Shown: piece after piece, positions 1 to 10,918 of the stretch
How positions within the stretch are numbered: position 1 is the stretch's first letter
Layout: the number at the start of each line of letters is the position of its first letter
Source of the DNA: Blakeslea trispora
Taxonomy: Eukaryota > Mucoromycota > Mucoromycetes > Mucorales > Choanephoraceae
NCBI GenBank assembly: GCA_025331445.1
Contig: JAIWNE010000125.1
Coordinates: 1 to 64,000 of the forward strand
DNA: 64,000 bases
Direction: 5' to 3'
Position numbers and translations under genes: made by a program
Notes under the pieces: generated by a model
The model's input: only the letters and a program-made list of their open reading frames with translations
Database searches by the model: none
Told to the model about the DNA's origin: nothing

Positions 1-1273
1 AAAGAAGACGAAGTGATCAACCTGTTCAGTAAGCGAGATTCGGCTTACTTATATACACCTGAAGCCTTCAAGGAAGCCCTTGCATCCATCTCTGTCTCAC
101 CTTACGCTGTCCTTCCTCTTTCCGATGATGATACAGAACAAGCGACTATTGTTATTAATCCTAGAAGTCCCTTATATGCTAACATTGAAGACACAGTTCA
201 ACCCAACCCTGATGACAACAGCAATAACAACGACAACACCAACAACGAAAACAACACCAACAACATTAGCACTGATCCGTTCGCTCGAGTGGAGATCACA
301 CCCTATTTGTCTATTATCAAGCAAGCTCAGAAAAAGAAGAAACAACTCAAATTAGTTTACACACCTTGTATTCGACCTCCTCCTAAGCCTTCTCAACATC
401 GTGAACGTCTCATGTGGTTTTTATCCCCTACACCCGATGTGGTAGATGACTTTAGAATTGAACAGGTAAAAAAAAAAAAGAAAAAAAAAGGAATTGAAAT
501 GTACTAAACAATACCCTTAGATGGCTCAAATGGAAGAAGCATGGCATAAATACAATGATCGCGCTTCGCGTACACTTCACGATAAAATGATCAACGTAAG
601 TAATAGAAGAAAGAGAGAGAGAGAGAAAGCACGTTTTAACTTTTCTTGAATAGCTTTTATTGACCAAGATGCTGAAACCATTGGCTGAATCTATTGAGGA
701 ACATGAAAAAATGCTTGCATTAACAGGTCGCAATTTGGCAAACTGTCCTTCTAGTGTCTCTATGCTTTCCATGGTCTTGTCAGCAGTAAGTAATAAGAAT
801 GATGATTGTGTTTCAATGTATTGATTTAATATTTTAGAACACTGGCTTGGCCTTCAACATGCCCGAAATTGACTCTTTTATCAATGTGGGAGGTTCATCT
901 CAAGTGGAAATGAGACAATATGTCATTAATCGTATCAAGGAACTTGCCTCAAATCCTCGTATGGCTGGCTATCGCTATATCTCTCAGATGAAAGATATGC
1001 CAACAGATGCTGACATTATTATGCATATCTTTAATCAATACCTGAGCCTGAAAGAACCTTATGCTATTCCCCCCCTTGTGCCTGTAAGTCAAATTGATAA
1101 AAGAAAGAAAAAAAAGTAAACTCAAGCTTTTTTTTTGCTTTAGGTGGAAGGTGATTTGTTCAAATTCTTAATGATCTATGTCAAGATTACACCCGAGTAA
1201 GTCTAAATTATTATTACTTTTTTGACAAGCCATTCACCATTTTTTCTTTAGATTGGACCATTGGCGACTGTAG
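1..1273 (+). CDS. Conserved-looking protein of unknown function, 3' part
   Basis: The frame is open from the first base, so the gene starts upstream of the window. Exons by frame and splice sites are 1-465, 521-595, 654-785, 838-1083, 1144-1196 and 1252-1273, giving about 330 residues to the TAG at 1271. Intron 1 carries a TACTAAC-like branch point near 502, and all donors start GTAA. The first half has an Asn/Asp-rich linker (near residues 68-88) followed by a Lys-rich segment. The second half is an ordinary globular, probably helical sequence with no transmembrane segment. I do not recognise the family. The clean exon structure and non-repetitive second half support a real gene. An AATAAA at about 1304 could serve as its polyadenylation signal. 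The next gene starts 94 bp downstream on the same strand. Confidence 0.7.
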
Positions 1274-1367
1274 ATAATCCACTCTCTTTTTTTATAAATA
1301 TCAAATAAAGAAAAGAAAAAACCAAAAAAAACCCACCATTTCTCTCTCTTTTTTTTTTTCTTAAATA

Positions 1368-2630
1368 ATGATGAAACGTTGGTTACATACAACCCATTCT
1401 ACTTTTCGCCCTAGAGGACTCACGCGGGCTGAAAATCGATTTGGTCAATTTCAACGACTTGTACCAGCTTCTTTAGCTACCACGGATGTCAGTCAGATAC
1501 CACGTCGATCTATACCCGCATCGATCTTGAAACCACCTTATGCAGTCCAGGGTACTTCTTCTCACTGGGGTCCTGAACCAGCCATGGTCAAGTCCGATGA
1601 AGAGAAAGCCAAGATGCGTGCAGCAGGCCAGTTGGCTAAAAAGATCTTGGATCTAGGTGCTACCATGTGTCAGGCTGGCACGACAACCAACATGATAGAT
1701 CAGGTCGTTCATCAAGCTATTGTGGATCATGGTGCTTATCCTTCTCCGCTCAACTATATGGGGTTCCCAAAGAGCGTCTGTACTTCTATCAATAATATCA
1801 TTGCACATGGTATTCCAGACGATCGACCTCTGGTGGATGGTGATCTGATCAATATAGATGTCACTGTAAGTTTTTTTTTTTTTGAGAAAATAGACAGGAC
1901 CAAGTCTCTGATAGAAAAACAGGTGTATTTAGATGGTTTCCATGGTGATACATCCGCTACGTTTTTAGTGGGTCAAGTGGATGAACAAGGGAAAGCTTTG
2001 GTTGAATGTACAAGGGAAACATTGGAGAAAGCATTGGCTATATGTGGACCAGACGTGCCTTATCGTGAAATTGGTCGAGTTATTTGGTAAAATAGAGAAA
2101 GAAAAAAAGAGGATGCCAATCATATTTAACCCAACAGCATACAGTGATCATGCATCCCGACATGGTTTTTCAGTATCGAATGAATTATCAGGACATGGTA
2201 TTGGTAGAGAATTTCATAGTCTGCCTCTCATTTATCACCATGGTAATGTATTGATTTCATGCATATGAATTCCATTTTTTTTTTGTTTATCTATTTTATT
2301 AGTCAATCAAGAAGAAGGCAATATGATACCAGGCACTACATTTACTATTGCAAGTTGGATAAAGCTATACCTTGACCTTAAGAGATAATAACTTCATTTC
2401 TATAGGAGCCTATTTTATGTCAGGGATCAGCAGCTGGTATTATGTGGCCAGATCAATGGACCATCTCCACTGTGGATGGTGGTAGAAGTGCGCAATTCGA
2501 GCATACAGTAAGTCCGCTTATATCATTTTTATCCAGCCCTCTTTTTTTTTATCTAACATAGTCTATCCATTTCTCTCTCATTTGATAGATTGTTATAACT
2601 GAAGATGGTTTAGAGATTTTTACTGAATAA
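1368..2630 (+). CDS. Methionine aminopeptidase type I, mitochondrial-like (MAP1D)
   Basis: Removes the initiator methionine from new proteins. Exons are 1368-1865, 1923-2086, 2145-2242, 2303-2349, 2406-2507 and 2589-2630, coding 316 residues. The peptidase M24 ligands are all present: Asp in [11 protein letters not shown] (two Asp), His in [10 protein letters not shown], Glu at the exon 4/5 junction (TFTI-EP) and Glu in QFEHT. The first ~70 residues are Arg/Ser/Thr-rich with few acidic residues, which suggests a mitochondrial presequence. The protein lacks the N-terminal zinc-finger extension of cytosolic MetAP1. Intron 4 (2350-2405) begins GCAAGT, so it is a GC-AG intron; the conserved Glu-Pro right after it fixes the junction. 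Family assignment is secure; mitochondrial targeting is inferred. Confidence 0.93.
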
Positions 2631-2861
2631 AAAGAAAGAAACTGTTTAGAGCACTACTCATCTTCTCTTTTTTTTCTCAAGAGAGAGAGATTATGATGAA
2701 ATCACGAAATTTCACATAGAGATCCAGATATGAAAGATGATTGTGTAACCCCTCTTAGTAGATGAAAAAAAACAGGAACAATAGTACCCCTAGCTTATTT
2801 TTATTTTTTGTTATTTTTTTTTCTCTCTTTTTCTATATCATTTCTTACATTAATCTTTAAC

Positions 2862-3497
2862 ATGTCTACTACTAACGAAAAGGCCCCTGAACCTGTGTTT
2901 GTCCAAGCTAAGCCATACAAGGTTGATTTGGAACCTGGAAAGGTAAAAGAAAAACAATAGACATGTTCTGTATTTATCTTATCAGCTTCTTCTTTTTTTT
3001 TCTTTAGGAATACTATTGGTAAGTTATTTAATAATAGAAGAGACCGATTGAAATAACCATTTCAAAAGGTGTACTTGTGGTGAATCCAAGAACCAACCTT
3101 TCTGTGATGGATCTGTAAGTCTCTTTCAAATTTTCTTTTTTTAAGAGAGACATTGACATTACTATTTAAAATAAAGCATAGAGCTGCTGGCCAATTCAAG
3201 CCCAAGAAGATCACTGTAGATGAAGCCAAAACATATTATTTGTGTGGCTGTAAATATACTCACAACGAACAAGGCTTCTGTGACGGTACTCATCGTAAAG
3301 AAGAAGGTATCAAGAAATACAACGAGTTCTTACTCAAGGCCAACAACAAGCTCAAGGCACAACACGAAGAAGAAAAGCAAGCTTGGGAAGCCAAGTTGGG
3401 TCAAGCTGAACGTAAACAAAAAGTAGCTAGCTTGATGGCTGGTTTATCAGCTACCTTACTTGCTGTTGGTATCTATATCAAATACACTCAAAAATAA
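2862..3497 (+). CDS. Double CDGSH iron-sulfur protein with C-terminal hydrophobic tail
   Basis: CDGSH domains bind a 2Fe-2S cluster through three Cys and one His. Exons are 2862-2942, 3008-3018, 3069-3114 and 3177-3497, giving 152 residues; exon 2 is only 11 nt. Two motifs are visible: C32-x-C34...C43-D-G-S-H47 and C69-x-C71...C81-D-G-T-H85. Two motifs in one chain resembles the MiNT/CISD3 class. A charged helical, probably coiled-coil stretch (about 88-127) follows, then a hydrophobic segment at 129-147 and a short polar end, as in tail-anchored proteins. MiNT-type proteins are known as soluble matrix proteins, so the tail is unusual. Membrane location (mitochondrial outer membrane or ER) is inferred. 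The stop lies 10 bp from the stop of the convergent RPP40 gene. Confidence 0.9.
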
Positions 3498-3507
3498 AAA
3501 ATAAAAT

Positions 3508-4932
3508 TTATTGATGACCTAAAAGTTGGTAAAGATAACATGTTCGATTAGGTAACAATAGGCATGTATAATCATTTTCTCCATTGTAATAATGATACTG
3601 AGCTGTTTGTTGTTGCCATCTTAATGGAGTGTCTTGATATCCCCAACAAGTAATAGATGCCCAGTGTGTGGTTACACCAGATGTCATTAATTTTCTATGA
3701 AATTATGCAAAAAAAAAATCAATAGTCCATTAAAAAAGAATAGCAGGGCCTTTTTTTTTCTTACCTAACAAGCGTCATCATATTATGCATGACAGTAGGT
3801 GGCAAGAGTCCAGTTAACTTGACAAAAGTACCCATTTGAGTCTCTTGAATGAGAGGTGTAGGAGGTTGATAGACAGAGACAAATGGATCTGGTACCTTTT
3901 CGGTTTTTTTAATACGGCTGGCTTTGATATGAGCTAAACCAAGCCATTCAAGTGCTTCCATGGCATGTTGATCCCAACCTTCAGATTGGGAGGCCAAGTC
4001 ATGTACAAGAGGATCAAAAGAAGGTATTTGGCTATCTGTCAATGTATCAAATTCAGGCTTAATTTCTTTTCTCTCTCTATGTTGTACTAGAGTTGGCCAT
4101 TCAATATCCACCACGGCTCCTGTTACTTTTAAGAAAGAGAATGTTATTGAGTGAAAACAGAATATTATTTTTTTTGCTTGCTTACATGAATCGATAGCAC
4201 AACATGCCAAGGTAAATGAAGAAGTCAATGTGTTTTCCAAGCACCATTTTAACCGGTTGAATTCTTTGCTATCAGGCTTAAAATGCTTCTTTTTGAAATC
4301 AATCATCACAACTTTTTGTATGATGAGTCCCAAGTCATTTAAATGAATACACCATGCAACTTACTATGTTTGTCGTGCTTTACATCTACTTTTGTCTGTT
4401 TCATGGCTTCCATACCAAATGTCTCAAACGTTTGTTTCACTAGACTTAGACAGAGTTTACCATCTGGATAGAGTACAACCACATCATCCGTATTTAACTG
4501 GGTATTCAAACTATGTATCATCAAATTGTATTTGCCTTATCATAACTTGAGCAAAGGGAATGGCATAGACAGATTTTTTTTTTTACCTGACTTGAAATAA
4601 GTGTTGAAAAAGACAGGATCAAGCAGGACACGTAAAGGAGCTTCAATTTGATCATAATTACCAATCGAATGGTCAAAATACTGCCGTGCTTTATTGGCAG
4701 ACACAGAAGGAAGAAATATAGTCAACTAAGAAAAGCAAGATGAGACAGATCGTCCTTTTTTTTATTTTATTGTTTGTAATGTCTCTCTCTCTCTCTTATT
4801 TACTGCCTGATTAAAAGGGTGGCCGTCGATCGCCTGTCTCAAGACATGGTCGTGATGTTCCAGATCAAATAAGCTCAAGTTGGCATATGAACGTATAGGG
4901 TCAGCGTGTCCCAAATAAGTCTTTTCACTCAT
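3508..4932 (-). CDS. RPP40: Ribonuclease P/MRP protein subunit Rpp40-like
   Basis: Likely a protein subunit of nuclear RNase P and RNase MRP (tRNA 5' maturation and pre-rRNA processing). Exons in gene order are 4930..4932 start, 4804-4932, 4587-4725, 4365-4535, 4186-4311, 3765-4125 and 3508-3694. The family pattern is recognisable: FxKSGKYNL, then NTDDVVVLYPDGKLCLSL, a Phe-Glu-Thr-Phe-Gly segment, KHIVMIDF and FNRLKWCLENTL, then EWLG and a C-terminal Y-T-C-L-L-L strand. The 4536-4586 intron was placed so the KSG-KYN frame stays open; a nearer AG would give a stop. Divergence from the human and plant proteins appears large, as usual for this family. It is convergent with the CDGSH gene with only 10 bp between stops. 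Confidence 0.78.
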
Positions 4933-5692
4933 AATATACAACAGTACCTATGAATAGTATCTCTATTCTCTCAAATTTAAAAAAATAAAGGCTTAGATTG
5001 TGACAGCTTCATTTCCAGAAAATACACTTGGAGGAAAAATCACTATCATCTTTGAGAGAATAAGTTTCTTTATTCAAGCATACTTGTCACTAGGAATCAG
5101 AATATCGACACGAAGCCGCAAAGACTATTCCGAATAGATAAACATTTAAAAAGCATCAGTTATTCTTGGAAACAGTGTTTTTTTCCCTTTTCTCTCTCTC
5201 TCTTGTTGGCAGAGAATGGCATGAATTTATGACCTTGGTTCTACTCTTCTTTCAACTACTTTTTTTTTGATTTTTTGATACCTGCCCCTCACCCAGCAAA
5301 GATCAATGCTAGATCTCTTATTATTATGTAGCCTTCTTCCATGATGGCGTCAATTGCGTCTATTTTGATTTAGTAATATTGTTGCATTTTAGTCAAGTTT
5401 TCTGAACGAAATGACATCTTTTGGAAATAGAAGTTGCAAAAGAAATCCATGTTGTACAATGTCGATTTTGAAAAAATGAAGTTTTGAAAAGAAGTGTCCA
5501 ATTGAGGGGTAGACGCACTTTAAAATGTACACTTTTTTCTACAGATTAAAGCCCCTTAAAAAGGAAAAATATGATCTGCAAAGTTGAAAATAAAAAACTC
5601 AACAATACTTGAATATGAAAAAATAGATAGTGTTAAAGCAATGAATTCAAGTCTTCTTTTTTTTATTAAGGAATAATATGATATGAAATAAA
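4933..5692. other. Intergenic, no gene seen
   Basis: AT-rich DNA with CT-rich and poly-T tracts between the RPP40 start and the end of the cysteine-rich gene. I see no convincing ORF, RNA gene or repeat. It must hold the RPP40 promoter on the left. Confidence 0.6.
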
Positions 5693-6184
5693 TTAGTTGA
5701 TGGGATCAGCGAACTTGGGGTTGCTCTTGCCAGTACACTTGTTGTTGACACAAGAAGCGATACAGTCCTTGTCAGAGACACAACAGTAGCCCTTGTAGCC
5801 GGTACCGTTACCAGTGTTACAGGTCTTGTGGATACAGTTGGTCAAAGGCTTACAGAGAGGGTCAGTGATGGCACCGGCCTTGGAAGTCTTCTTGGTGGTT
5901 GTCTTGGCAGCCTTGGTGGTGGTAGTGATAGGATCGGCAAACTTGGGGTTTCTCTTGCCAGTACACTTGTTGTCGACACAAGAGGCAATACAGTCCTTGT
6001 CAGAGACACAACAGTAGCCCAAGTAACCAGTACCACTGTTGGTATTACAGACCTTGTGGAGACAGTTGGTCAAAGGCTTACAGAGAGGATCAGTGACAAC
6101 GCCACGCTTTTCCATGGGGTTAAGAGAGGCAGCCTGAGTACCAACAGCAACGGCAAGAATCAAAGTGGCAAGAGAGAGCTTCAT
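5693..6184 (-). CDS. Secreted cysteine-rich protein with two tandem 8-Cys domains
   Basis: Single exon, 163 residues. Residues 1-18 form a classical signal peptide (short basic start, Leu/Ala/Val core, ending TQA-A). A dibasic KR at 26-27 could be a Kex2-type propeptide site. Two domains follow, about 31-86 and 107-162, each with eight cysteines in the same spacing (first: 35, 41, 46, 58, 59, 65, 69, 74). They differ at about 7 of 56 positions. The linker (about 87-106) is Thr/Lys/Ala-rich and probably O-glycosylated. A TATA box lies about 72 bp upstream of the ATG. Function is unknown; by form it could be an effector-like, antimicrobial or wall-associated protein. It is not a recognised toxin family. 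Confidence 0.88.
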   Translation of the reverse strand: MKLSLATLILAVAVGTQAASLNPMEKRGVVTDPLCKPLTNCLHKVCNTNSGTGYLGYCCVSDKDCIASCVDNKCTGKRNPKFADPITTTTKAAKTTTKKTSKAGAITDPLCKPLTNCIHKTCNTGNGTGYKGYCCVSDKDCIASCVNNKCTGKSNPKFADPIN

Positions 6185-6255
6185 TATAAAAAGATATGAT
6201 TTTGAATGATGGAGGGGAAAAAAAAAAGAAACTTTCTGCAGGATGAAATGAAGAG

Positions 6256-6263
6256 TTTATATA
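6256..6263 (-). promoter_or_regulatory. TATA box of the cysteine-rich secreted protein gene
   Basis: TATATAAA on the minus strand, about 72 bp upstream of the ATG at 6184. A strong TATA box fits a highly or conditionally expressed secreted-protein gene. Confidence 0.65.
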
Positions 6264-8049
6264 CTTGATGGACTGTGGGACGAATTGGTTCATTGACAGA
6301 TGAACTTTTTTTTTTTTTTTGCTTTGTTTAACAAATATTGATTGGGTAACGCTGCTCCCAAAATAGAAATCTGTAAGAAATATATTAATAGAAATAATAG
6401 ATACAATTATGGTCATAAAGTAAAATCTCATCATGAAAATTGCGCTTTGTTGGCTCTCCCTTTCATTCTGAAAGATTGCATTTGAGTCTTGTCTAAATTC
6501 TGGTATGATTAAATCAATCTTGTAATGCTGTCTTCTTCTATTGAGGAATTGACTCGCTTTATTTCTTATTTTATTTTATTTTTTTTTGCTTTACCTGAGT
6601 TTTGAAGAAGCGCCTAAAGTTAATTAATGCTGACACTTTTAAGAGCAAAAAAAGAGGGCGCTAGTTGATTTTTTTTTAGCGCTTTAGCTGTTTCCTCCCA
6701 TCGACATCATTGTTTAATAATAGTACTCCAATGATCCTAAATGTCTATAATTACTAGTTTCAGTCATATGTCGTCTTTTTTATGCCTGGGTTGATCTTGA
6801 AAAACTGTTTGTCTGTACAAGACATATAGACTCTTTAGTTCTCCTGCAGTTCTCCACACTTTTTCTTTCTGAAACACCGCGTGTTTTCACTGCTACCCCC
6901 TGTCGTGCCATTTAATTCTCTCCATGGTTTTGATTCCTGTTACAAGAAAAACTTTGCATTCGTCCTCGATATGAAGAACAGACCATTATCTAGCTTCTTG
7001 AAGCATTTGTCTATGATTGTAATGCTTCAATATGACCTGCAATAGTGATCCTTTTCTTTTTGTTGCTACAGAGTAACCAATGTATAGTCTACGTTCTCTT
7101 CCGCTCCTGTTTTTCTATATGGTTCGATAATTTTTCTAGAAGGATTCTTTTCTTGATGAAGATGTTAATTACTTTTCTTTTGAATTACTTCATTCGAGCA
7201 GATAAGAGACTGTTTTTGGTGCTGTTTGGGAGTTGTCATACTGAGAAATATACCATCGAAATTTCTTTCTTTTCATTTTCTCCTTGATTAATCACAGTAT
7301 TAACCAAGAACAATCTACACTAGACGGAGAAATTATTTGTTCATGTACAAGGGAAAACAGCGTACTGATAAAAATGAACTATGCATAGGCATAATACATC
7401 AAGCAAAAGTTTTGATGAACAACCTGTGTTAAATGAAATTAGTTTTTGTAATGAAACAGGTAGTGTGTTTTGACCCATATCCCATCTATTACAATGTGTA
7501 TACACAAATCAGCTTCGGTTTGGTGTAGGGTTTTTCTTTTCTTAGTAATTTAGGACAGTGACACTAGGAGTGGCGTTAAAACACGTTCAGGTACAATCCT
7601 TTTGAAAGAGCTGAGTTGTAAAGTACACTGTACAAATGTGAGAATAAAATCGTTCTCAGTCCCTTTTTTTTTCTTTCCTAAGCAGAAAACTAACACAACG
7701 GACTGGAAACATACAAGACAGTAATGTAAACCTAAGAATAGCAAAAAGAAATAAAAGTGGGCTGTTGTTTGCTCTATTTGAAAAATACCAAGACCCTTGA
7801 TCTGTTCATGTAGGAAATAAAGAAATTTGTCATTAAAGTAGTACAAAATGGAAAAGGGTGCTACCATTATTTTTGGAGTAGTTTTTTTTTTTTTTTTGGA
7901 GACTATGAGCGTGATGCAAAAGATGAAAGAAAAGTGTGTACAATCATTTGGACAGAGTGAATCTATGATGGATTGTTTTTAAAAGAATTCAAAAAACAAT
8001 ACTTTTAAATATTGATTTGCAAAATATCCTTTTCATCAAGAATTCAATA

Positions 8050-8141
8050 CAGTAGTCGTTCTATTTCTATTTAAGGGCATTCTCTATTTAAGGATGAAAT
8101 TCTCAAGATTTTTTGGCTACCCTTAAATAGAGCGATTACTG
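8050..8141. mobile_element. Small MITE with terminal inverted repeats and TA target duplication
   Basis: The left end reads CAGTAGTCGTTCTATTT. The reverse complement of the right end reads CAGTAATCGCTCTATTT, two mismatches in 17. The element is 92 bp and flanked by TA on both sides (8048-8049 and 8142-8143), the target duplication of the Tc1/mariner/pogo superfamily. TCTATTTAAGG is repeated inside the left arm. There is no coding capacity, so it would depend on a transposase elsewhere. Confidence 0.7.
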
Positions 8142-8492
8142 TAACACCGTCTTCTTTCTAGACCATCAATCTCAGCATCTTCCCTCTCATAGCCATTGAA
8201 TTGCACAGTTTTGAGTTGCTTTCGATATGTAATTTTAAGCTCTCATGCGATAGAAAATCTTTATTGCTGCCCAAAGCAAAAGACCAAATTATGACCATCA
8301 CTTGCTTCTTTAGCTTTAGGATACATCTCAAAGTCATTCTGGACCCAGTGTACTATTTGCGATTTGACTTCTTTAGAATCCAAAACAGAAACATTCTATC
8401 AATGCTTGTCTTGCATTGATGGTACAAGAGTGACTTGTGTAGTAAAACTCTAAACATCTTTTACAAGCCTTTTGTAACAAACTTTTTCAAAT

Positions 8493-8517
8493 TACCTCTT
8501 AAATAGAGCGACTGCTG
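8493..8517. repeat. Solitary copy of the MITE terminal repeat
   Basis: The reverse complement starts CAGCAGTCGCTCTATTTAAG, matching the 8050-8141 element's ends in 18 of 20 or better positions. No partner end with a TA duplication was found nearby, so this is probably a truncated or decayed copy. Confidence 0.6.
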
Positions 8518-8961
8518 CACTATCACAAAAGAAAAAGAAATCCGTTCACAAACAAGGTACATCATATTAAGTGCTTTTTTTGTAATACAATTCCAACATA
8601 TTAAGTGATTGCTTCATGGACAATCTCTACAACAACAAGTAAAACTTGTGACCATACACACCCTTCTCTCAGACCAATTGTTCCAATACAAGCCTTTTAA
8701 CGCCTATAGTTGGTTTGCTGCATTATGTAACTATGATACCTTTTTCATAGCTTCCGAATCGATCAAACAAAATTGACCGACTAGTAACAAAGTCGAAATG
8801 TATCCATTTGTAAAATGGTTGAGAATTAAAGTTAAAAACACAGTTCAATTGGCAGTCAAACAAATGTATGATCTAATGGAAATACTCAGCGCGAGTTTAT
8901 AGAACAAAAAAAAAGGTACTTTGAAGAAAGATGCAATTGTTTGAATAAATATGTATATGAT

Positions 8962-10918
8962 TTAGTTTATTTTAGGTGCATGGCAAGAAATCACCTTGCG
9001 AAGCTTGTCTACAATCACTGAATGGCGTCTTCTAAGATTCTCTTCATCTGCCACTTTCATCTTGCACACCGATTCAACAAGACCAGCATAAGGCGATTGG
9101 TATTCCTCGCTTTCATCTGCATATAGATTAGGATACTTGAATTCAGTATCACTATTGCTACTACAAGACGAACTCACAGAGCTAGGACTTCCAACCATAT
9201 GCGAGGGAGTCAAGGGCGAGACGGACGGTACCTCTTCACAGATATCTTCTTCCTTGTTCTTTTTCTTGTACTGTATAGACGATTGAGAAGAGGAAAAGAC
9301 GTTCATGAGAGTCATGAGTTTTCTTTTGTCAGTGAATGAAGCTGTACTGTTGAGTTCTTGTGTTTTAGGTGAAACATGGAGTTTGGTAGGCTGAACTTTA
9401 AATCCGGTGGTCGCTTGGAATTCTGAAGAGTGGAGTTGATGAGGTCCGCCCGTATCAGAAGGCAGCTGAGTTTTGTTGAGTTGATAATGAGGAGACGATA
9501 TGTAGCCAGCCGACCAGAATTGTGGACGAATGTTCTTACAGGACTCATAAGGCATTTCATGAGGCAATTGGCTACCAAGATGATTGTTGTTGGATGATGC
9601 TAAGCGAGTAGGTATAGAGGAAGTGATATCATAAGAAGGTGGCAACCAGTTGTTGTCTTCATCTAATTTAGGGTACAAGTTGTATTGTGCTGTTGTTGAT
9701 AGTGGATAGTCTTGACTTAATGGTTGATGGTAAGGTGGAGTAGATGACAGAAAGGACGAGAGCTCCGAACCGGCACATGTATCCTTTGAAATATTAGCAG
9801 ATAATTGTTCTAACCAATTCTGTAAAGTTGGAATAGCCTCGGGTTCACAAGGTAATGCCCAATTTACCGTCTCATCCTGTTGGATCAAAGATGCAATTGC
9901 GTCCAAACGATGAATGATATCTAGTACCACAAAAAGAAGAGAATAAGGGGGGGGGGGATCAGAAATTGCCAAGCATCAGTTTTTTTTTTTTTGATTTTAC
10001 CAGTATCGTATCGAGGTGGAATTTGATGGTACAACATATCTTCAACTAGTTCTTGAAAGGGATCTCCTACAGATACTTTGGATGTATAACTTTTAGATTC
10101 ATTCAAGATGTTCTTTTCAATTGAAGTTTCTTCAAATAAAAAGTTTGGACTGTAGTAGGACATATTGGACGATTGCTCAGATGCTTTAAAAATTAAAAGA
10201 CCGAATGTCAGAAGAGTGCCGAAACGCCGTGAATCCAGCATTCAGGTGCCGAGAAAAAAGAAAACTTACCTTTAGGCGAAGGTAATCCTGAATGATTTTG
10301 GTGAATATCAACCTCGATCTTTGAATTCAAGACTGGCGTTTTCGATAGATCAGAATCGGCACCACTTTCGTTAGAACTCGTCTGTTTTCTTCTTCTTCGA
10401 ATGGGTCTATAACCAGGCTGATTACTCAATAAAGAAGCTGGAGATAGAAAAGATGAGCTTTTTTTTGTTTTCAAATGCATTGTAAAATTTTACCTTGATG
10501 TTCAGTTGTATGAATTCTGGTATGCTTTTTTAAATCTTGAGGGCGTTTGAAACCTTTTCCACAAACCTATTTTTTTCAGGTGAGTTATATTTTTTCAATT
10601 GGATTACAATGTAATATCTTTTCTCACCGAACACAAATGAGCTATTTCCCAAAAAAAAATTTAATGAGCACATGGAATAGATTGAATCTCTTGGGGTGTC
10701 CTCTTACGTTTTAATGGTAAATGAACTCTTAGATGGCTAGCCAGATGATCTCGTTTAGCTGCAACGACACCGCAACCATTCCATTGACATTGTAAACATA
10801 GATTGTTGGTTGCCTTTCTTCCAACATGTTCATTTGACAGGTGTTCATACAAGTCTTCAATTGTTTCAAAGGATTGCTGACAAGAGCCCCAAAGGCAAAC
10901 GGAATTAGATCGAGTCAT
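8962..10918 (-). CDS. pacC/RIM101: pH-response transcription factor PacC/Rim101
   Basis: Zinc-finger activator of alkaline-pH responses in fungi. Exons in gene order are 10708-10918, 10628-10641 (14 nt), 10494-10566, 10270-10437, 10001-10183 and 8962-9920, coding 535 residues. The three C2H2 fingers match the family: [11 protein letters not shown] with HL..EH and [11 protein letters not shown], then [23 protein letters not shown], then (across the 14-nt exon) [21 protein letters not shown]. The rest is Ser/Pro-rich and low-complexity, with a basic RRRRK cluster just after the fingers. The C-terminus has a short conserved-looking helix with [13 protein letters not shown]. In other fungi PacC is activated by C-terminal proteolysis through the Pal/Rim pathway; that is family knowledge and not visible here. 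Confidence 0.9.

Larger units (their letters stand above)
6264..8961. other. Long intergenic region
   Basis: About 2.7 kb of AT-rich DNA with scattered short ORFs of biased composition (Phe/Leu/Ile-rich) and no conserved protein features. The only clear structure is the palindromic MITE at 8050-8141 and a related end near 8493-8517. No RNA gene recognised. Confidence 0.6.

Noticed and set aside
5814..6199. Plus-strand ORFs of 67 and 123 codons across the cysteine-rich gene
   Set aside because: Antisense to a well-supported secreted protein; the repetitive look comes from the duplicated domain.
7045..7867. Short ORFs on both strands (80 and 105 codons) in the 6.3-9 kb intergenic region
   Set aside because: Phe/Leu/Ser-rich with no conserved motifs, splice partners or promoter.
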